Shown piece after piece: positions 59,507-64,000 of a DNA stretch of 64,000 nt (positions are counted from its first letter, which is position 1; each line of letters starts with the position of its first letter). Made by a program: the position numbers and the translations under genes. A model generated the notes under the pieces. It saw only the letters and a list, made by a program, of their open reading frames with translations, did no database searches and was not told where the DNA came from. The stretch is taken from the NCBI RefSeq assembly GCF_009650765.1, contig NZ_CP045740.1, positions 1,364,001 through 1,428,000 on the forward strand. The letters run 5' to 3'. This DNA is from Streptomyces sp. SUK 48. Its GTDB lineage: Bacteria; Actinomycetota; Actinomycetes; Streptomycetales; Streptomycetaceae.

Positions 59507-59559
59507 AAGTTTGAACGCGTCCGGCCAGCCTTTCCGTACTGAACGAGGACTTCTTGAAG

Positions 59560-61635
59560 ATGAGCACGCAGACTTCCGGTGGCTTCGAGTGGACCGATCT
59601 CGACCGGCGGGCCGTGGACACCGCCCGGCTGCTGGCGGCCGACGCGGTGCAGAAGGTGGGCAACGGCCACCCGGGCACCGCGATGAGCCTGGCACCTGCC
59701 GCGTACACGATCTTTCAGAAGGTGATGCGTCACGACCCGGCGGACCCGGAGTGGACCGGTCGTGACCGCTTCGTCCTCTCCCCCGGCCACACCTCGCTGA
59801 CCCTGTACACCCAGCTCTTCCTGGCCGGGTACGAGCTGGAGCTGGACGACCTGAAGGCGTTCCGCACCCAGGGCTCCCGGACTCCCGGCCACCCCGAGTA
59901 CGGCCACACGGCGGGCGTGGAGACCACCACCGGACCGCTCGGCCAGGGCGCCGCCAACGCGGTGGGCATGGCGATGGCCGCCCGCTACGAGCGCGGCCTG
60001 TTCGACCCCGAGGCTCCCGCGGGCACCTCCCCCTTCGACCACACCGTCTGGGCGATCGTCTCCGACGGCGACCTGGAGGAGGGCGTCAGTGCCGAGGCGT
60101 CCTCGCTCGCCGGCCACCAGAAGCTCGGCAACCTGGTCTTCCTCCACGACGACAACCACATCTCCATCGAGGGCGACACCGCGACCGCCTTCTCCGAGGA
60201 CGTCCTGAAGCGGTACGAGGCGTACGGCTGGCACACCCAGCGCGTGGCGCCCACCGCCGACGGCGACGTGGACGCGCCCGCCCTGTACGCGGCCCTCCAG
60301 GCGGCGCGGAACGAGACCGGGCGGCCCTCGATCATCGCGCTGCGCACGATCATCGCCTGGCCCGCCCCGAATGCCCAGAACACCGAGGCGTCCCACGGCT
60401 CGGCGCTGGGCGCGGAGGAGATCGCGGCCACCAAGCGCCTGCTCGGCTTCGACCCGGAGCGGTCCTTCCAGGTGGAGGACGAGGTCCTGAGGCACGCCCG
60501 GCGGGCCCTGGACCGGGGCGCCGAGGCGCACGCGGCCTGGGACAAGCGGATCGCCGAGTGGCGCACCGCCGAGCCGGCCCGCGCCGCCCTGTTCGACCGG
60601 ATCAGCCGGGGCGAGCTGCCCGCGGGCTGGGCGGACAGCCTGCCGGTGTTCGAGGAGGGCAAGTCGGTCGCCACCCGCGCCGCCTCGGGCAAGGTGCTCC
60701 AGTCGCTGGGCCCGGTGCTGCCGGAGCTGTGGGGCGGCTCCGCCGACCTCGCCGGTTCGAACAACACCGACATCGACAAGTCCAGCTCGTTCCTCCCCGA
60801 GGGAAACCCGCTGCCGAGCGCCGACCCCTATGGTCGTACCGTCCACTTCGGTATCCGCGAGTTCTCCATGGCGGCGGAGATGAACGGCATCGCCCTGCAC
60901 GGCAACACCCGCGTCTACGGCGGCACCTTCCTGGTGTTCTCCGACTACATGCGCAACGCGGTGCGGATGTCCGCGCTGATGCAGCTGCCGGTGACCTACA
61001 TCTGGACGCACGACTCCATCGGCCTCGGCGAGGACGGCCCGACCCATCAGCCCGTCGAGCACCTGGCCTCGCTGCGGGCCGTCCCCGGGCTGAACGTCGT
61101 CCGCCCGGCGGACGCCAACGAGACCGTGATCGCCTGGGCCGAGATCCTGAAGAGGCACGCCACCAGCCCTGCCCCGCACGGGCTCGCGCTCACCCGCCAG
61201 GGCGTGCCGGTGTACGCGCCGAACGAGGACGCGGCCAAGGGCGGCTATGTGCTGCGCGAGTCCTCGACGGAGGTCCCGGAGGTGATCATCATCGCGACGG
61301 GCTCCGAGGTGCGGCTCGCCGTGGCCGCGCGTGAGCTGCTGGAGGCCGAGGGCACCGGCACCCGGGTGGTCTCGATGCCGTCCGTGGAGTGGTTCGAGGA
61401 GCAGCCGCGCGCCTGGCGCGAGCGGGTGCTGCCGCCGGCCGTGAAGGCCCGGGTGGCGGTGGAGGCCGGCATCGGGCTGACCTGGTACCGCTATGTGGGC
61501 GACGCGGGCCGGATCGTCTCCCTGGAGCACTTCGGCGCCTCCGCCGCCGCCGAGACCTTGTTCACCGAGTTCGGCTTCACCCCCGAGAACGTCGCCGCGA
61601 CGGCCCGCGAGTCGCTCGCCGCCGCGCGCGCCTGA
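59560..61635 (+). CDS. tkt: Transketolase
   Basis: The 691-residue protein has the transketolase order: [13 protein letters not shown] (about 26-38), the thiamine-diphosphate motif [21 protein letters not shown] (about 165-185) with [12 protein letters not shown], and the pyrimidine domain with [14 protein letters not shown] (about 425-440) and [23 protein letters not shown] (about 485). It transfers two-carbon units between ketose and aldose phosphates. GAGGAC lies 9 nt before ATG 59560; the TTG six bases upstream is too close to it. It is the first gene of tkt-tal-zwf, the non-oxidative and oxidative pentose phosphate operon. Length fits the family. Confidence 0.96.
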   Translation: MSTQTSGGFEWTDLDRRAVDTARLLAADAVQKVGNGHPGTAMSLAPAAYTIFQKVMRHDPADPEWTGRDRFVLSPGHTSLTLYTQLFLAGYELELDDLKAFRTQGSRTPGHPEYGHTAGVETTTGPLGQGAANAVGMAMAARYERGLFDPEAPAGTSPFDHTVWAIVSDGDLEEGVSAEASSLAGHQKLGNLVFLHDDNHISIEGDTATAFSEDVLKRYEAYGWHTQRVAPTADGDVDAPALYAALQAARNETGRPSIIALRTIIAWPAPNAQNTEASHGSALGAEEIAATKRLLGFDPERSFQVEDEVLRHARRALDRGAEAHAAWDKRIAEWRTAEPARAALFDRISRGELPAGWADSLPVFEEGKSVATRAASGKVLQSLGPVLPELWGGSADLAGSNNTDIDKSSSFLPEGNPLPSADPYGRTVHFGIREFSMAAEMNGIALHGNTRVYGGTFLVFSDYMRNAVRMSALMQLPVTYIWTHDSIGLGEDGPTHQPVEHLASLRAVPGLNVVRPADANETVIAWAEILKRHATSPAPHGLALTRQGVPVYAPNEDAAKGGYVLRESSTEVPEVIIIATGSEVRLAVAARELLEAEGTGTRVVSMPSVEWFEEQPRAWRERVLPPAVKARVAVEAGIGLTWYRYVGDAGRIVSLEHFGASAAAETLFTEFGFTPENVAATARESLAAARA

Positions 61636-61654
61636 CACCGACACACAAAGAAAG

Positions 61655-62800
61655 ATGATCACTGTGACCGAAGCAATCGCGACCCCGGGAGCCCTCAAGC
61701 GCCTTGCCGACGAGGGTGTGTCCATCTGGCTGGACGACCTGTCGCGCAAGCGGATCACCTCGGGCAGCCTCGCCGAGCTGGTGGCGAGCGGCAGCGCCGT
61801 CGGTGTCACCACCAACCCGTCGATCTTCCAGGCGGCCATAGGCTCCGGCGAGGGGTACGAGGAGCAGCTCACCGATCTGGCCGTACGCGAGGTGACCGTG
61901 GACGAGGCCGTGCGGATGATGACCACCGCCGACGTCCGGGACGCCGCCGACGTCCTGGACGCCGTGTACCGGGCGACCGACGGCCGCGACGGCCGGGTCT
62001 CCATCGAGGTGGACCCCCGCCTCGCGCACGACACCAGGGCGACCGTCGCCGAGGCGAAGCAGCTGTTCTGGCTGGTGAACCGCCCCAACGTGATGATCAA
62101 GATCCCGGCGACGAAGGCGGGCCTGCCGGCGATCACCGAGGTCGTGGGGCTCGGCATCAGCGTCAATGTGACCCTGATCTTCTCCCTGGAGCGCTACCGC
62201 GAGGTCATGGCCGCCTACCTGGCCGGCCTGGAGAAGGCCCGCGAGCGCGGCATCGACCTGTCGGGCATCCACTCCGTGGCGTCCTTCTTCGTCTCCCGGG
62301 TGGACTCCGAGATCGACAAGCGGCTGACCGCGCTGGGCACCGACGAGGCCCTCGCGCTCAAGGGCCGCGCGGCCCTCGCCAACGCGCGACTGGCCTACGA
62401 GGCGTACGAGGAGGTCTTCGCCTCGGACCGCTGGCCGGCGCTCGCCGGTGACAGGGCGAACAAGCAGCGTCCGCTGTGGGCGTCCACCGGTGTGAAGGAT
62501 CCCGCGTACAAGGACACCCTGTATGTGGACGACCTCGTCGCGCCGGGCACGGTCAACACCATGCCGGAGGCCACCTTGAACGCCGTCGCCGACCACGGCG
62601 GGATCACCGGCGACACGGTGACCGGCGGCTACGCGCAGGCCCGTGCCGACCTCGGCGCGATCGAGCGGCTCGGCATCTCGTACGACGAGGTCGTCCAGCA
62701 GCTGGAGGACGAGGGCGTCGCCAAGTTCGAGACGGCCTGGCAGGACCTGCTGGACGCGGTGGCGAAGTCCCTGGAGAGCAAGGGAGTTGACGCGCGATGA
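61655..62800 (+). CDS. tal: Transaldolase
   Basis: The 381-residue protein is a transaldolase of the long actinobacterial type: [12 protein letters not shown] (about 24), [14 protein letters not shown] (about 50), [13 protein letters not shown] (about 115) and [16 protein letters not shown] (about 143), with the Schiff-base Lys in KIPATKAG. It transfers a dihydroxyacetone unit between sugar phosphates. The gap to tkt is 19 bp. ATG 61655 follows a purine-rich AAAGAAAG; GTG 61664 is possible. Its stop overlaps the zwf start by 4 bp (ATGA), so translation is coupled. Confidence 0.95.
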   Translation: MITVTEAIATPGALKRLADEGVSIWLDDLSRKRITSGSLAELVASGSAVGVTTNPSIFQAAIGSGEGYEEQLTDLAVREVTVDEAVRMMTTADVRDAADVLDAVYRATDGRDGRVSIEVDPRLAHDTRATVAEAKQLFWLVNRPNVMIKIPATKAGLPAITEVVGLGISVNVTLIFSLERYREVMAAYLAGLEKARERGIDLSGIHSVASFFVSRVDSEIDKRLTALGTDEALALKGRAALANARLAYEAYEEVFASDRWPALAGDRANKQRPLWASTGVKDPAYKDTLYVDDLVAPGTVNTMPEATLNAVADHGGITGDTVTGGYAQARADLGAIERLGISYDEVVQQLEDEGVAKFETAWQDLLDAVAKSLESKGVDAR

Positions 62801-64000
62801 CCGAAAAAGCGAGCCCTGCCCCGGCGCCCGCGGAGGTGCGGGGGCCCGACATCCCGGCCGCCGACTGGGTGAACCCGCTGCGGGACACCCGGGACCGCCG
62901 CCTCCCGCGCATCGCGGGTCCCTCGGGCCTGGTCATCTTCGGAGTGACCGGTGACCTGTCCCGCAAGAAGCTGATGCCGGCCGTGTACGACCTGGCCAAC
63001 CGCGGTCTGCTGCCGCCGGGCTTCTCCCTGGTGGGCTTCGCCCGCCGCGAGTGGGAGGACCAGGACTTCGCGCAGGTCGTCCACGACTCGGTGCGCGAGC
63101 ACTCGCGCACCCCGTTCCGCGAGGAGGTGTGGCAGCAGCTCGCCGAGGGCATGCGCTTCATCCCCGGCGACTTCGACGACGACACCGCGTTCAAGCAGCT
63201 CAAGGACGCCGTGGAGGAGCTGGACGCCTCCCGCGGCACCGGCGGCAACTTCGCGTTCTATCTCTCGGTGCCGCCGAAGTTCTTCCCGAAGGTCGTGCAG
63301 CAGCTGAAGAAGCACGGCCTGGCGAGCCCGCCCGAGGGCTCCTGGCGGCGCGCGGTCATCGAGAAGCCGTTCGGCCACGACCTGGCCAGCGCCCGTGAGC
63401 TGAACGCGCTGGTGCACGACGTGTTCGAGCCGGACCAGGTGTTCCGCATCGACCACTACCTGGGCAAGGAGACGGTCCAGAACATCCTGGCGCTGCGCTT
63501 CGCCAACCAGATGTACGAGCCGATCTGGAACCGCAGTTACGTCGACCACGTGCAGATCACGATGGCCGAGGACATCGGCATCGGCGGCCGGGCCGGCTAC
63601 TACGACGGCATCGGCGCCGCCCGTGACGTCATCCAGAACCACCTGCTCCAGCTGATGGCGCTCACCGCCATGGAGGAGCCCATCGCGTTCGACGCGGAGG
63701 CGCTGCTCACCGAGAAACTGAAGGTGCTCAAGTCGGTACGGCTCCCGGACGACCTGGGCGACCACACCGTGCGGGCGCAGTACGCGAGCGGCTGGCAGGG
63801 CGGCGAGAAGGTCGTCGGCTACGTCGAAGAGGACGGCATCGACCCCCAGTCGAAGACCGACACCTTCGCCGCGGTCAAGATCGGCATCGACAACCGGCGC
63901 TGGGCGGGCGTGCCGTTCTATCTGCGCACCGGCAAGCGGCTCGGCCGCCGGGTGACGGAGATCGCGGTGGTCTTCAAGCGGGCCCCGCACTCCCCGTTCG
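62797..64000 (+). CDS. zwf: Glucose-6-phosphate dehydrogenase (partial)
   Basis: Only the first 401 residues lie in the window; the full enzyme is about 510. [18 protein letters not shown] (about 50) is the NADP-binding motif, [15 protein letters not shown] (about 185) and [15 protein letters not shown] (about 215) include the substrate-binding and catalytic His-Asp region of G6PDH. It oxidises glucose 6-phosphate to 6-phosphogluconolactone, supplying NADPH for biosynthesis. It is the third gene of the tkt-tal-zwf operon; opcA and pgl probably follow outside the window. A Pro/Ala-rich 25-residue N-terminus precedes the domain. Confidence 0.95.
   Translation, partial: MTEKASPAPAPAEVRGPDIPAADWVNPLRDTRDRRLPRIAGPSGLVIFGVTGDLSRKKLMPAVYDLANRGLLPPGFSLVGFARREWEDQDFAQVVHDSVREHSRTPFREEVWQQLAEGMRFIPGDFDDDTAFKQLKDAVEELDASRGTGGNFAFYLSVPPKFFPKVVQQLKKHGLASPPEGSWRRAVIEKPFGHDLASARELNALVHDVFEPDQVFRIDHYLGKETVQNILALRFANQMYEPIWNRSYVDHVQITMAEDIGIGGRAGYYDGIGAARDVIQNHLLQLMALTAMEEPIAFDAEALLTEKLKVLKSVRLPDDLGDHTVRAQYASGWQGGEKVVGYVEEDGIDPQSKTDTFAAVKIGIDNRRWAGVPFYLRTGKRLGRRVTEIAVVFKRAPHSPF

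Overview
The window is about 64 kb of very GC-rich DNA with dense genes on both strands, GTG and TTG starts, and WhiB, SsgA-like and AraC/GlxA regulators, Tat and Sec exported proteins and two-gene NHEJ (separate LigD polymerase and ligase). This is typical of a Streptomyces chromosome (inference from gene content and codon use; no species is assigned). I see no rRNA, tRNA, CRISPR, insertion sequence or prophage. The region looks like ordinary chromosome with accessory enzymes, not a biosynthetic gene cluster.

Layout. 1-7 kb: HdeD-like membrane protein (cut by the window edge), crotonase, small kinase, a His-rich secreted mini-protein, a DJ-1 protein with a GlxA-type regulator, and the RNA-binding factor Tex. 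7-16 kb: secreted repeat protein, ABC-F ATPase, D-amino-acid oxidase, secreted CocE-type and M1 peptidases, asparagine-type permease. 16-24 kb: MerR regulator, the fatty-acid beta-oxidation pair (FadB-like and thiolase), CoA transferase/racemase, enoyl-reductase-like protein, endonuclease V and YciI. 24-31 kb: Rho_N-like small protein, secreted beta-propeller-like protein, SsgA-like protein, a second ABC-F ATPase with a leader, dimethylargininase, acyl-ACP desaturase, WhiB-like protein and a VOC protein with a frameshift. 31-43 kb: LacI regulator, LigD polymerase and ligase (divergent), zinc alcohol dehydrogenase, DUF3048 lipoprotein, a large LAL-like ATPase lacking its HTH, MHS-type transporter and a frameshifted anmK. 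43-54 kb: two DUF2510 proteins flanking a TetR / PAP2 / DMT unit, a Tat-exported phospholipase C, an MmyB-type ligand-binding protein opposite an EspR-like regulator, and a PPTase with a metallophosphoesterase. 54-64 kb: GH4 glycosidase, secreted protein, MerR with aldo/keto reductase, AraC regulator and the pentose-phosphate operon tkt-tal-zwf (zwf cut by the window end).

The most interesting signals are regulatory. (1) The second ABC-F gene has a consensus promoter, a three-codon leader ORF (TTG CTC GTC stop) behind a strong Shine-Dalgarno, and two mutually exclusive pairings, one of which hides the ABC-F ribosome binding site. (2) The TetR/PAP2 intergenic region holds a 16-bp phased array of GTAtCGGTAC boxes. 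(3) The desaturase promoter holds three TACG-N4-CGTA palindromes exactly 15 bp apart. (4) Fifteen genes across the window carry a -10-like hexamer ending 6-10 nt before the start codon and no evident Shine-Dalgarno, which implies many leaderless transcripts. (5) Two genes are broken by one missing base in a homopolymer, which is either real decay or an assembly error.
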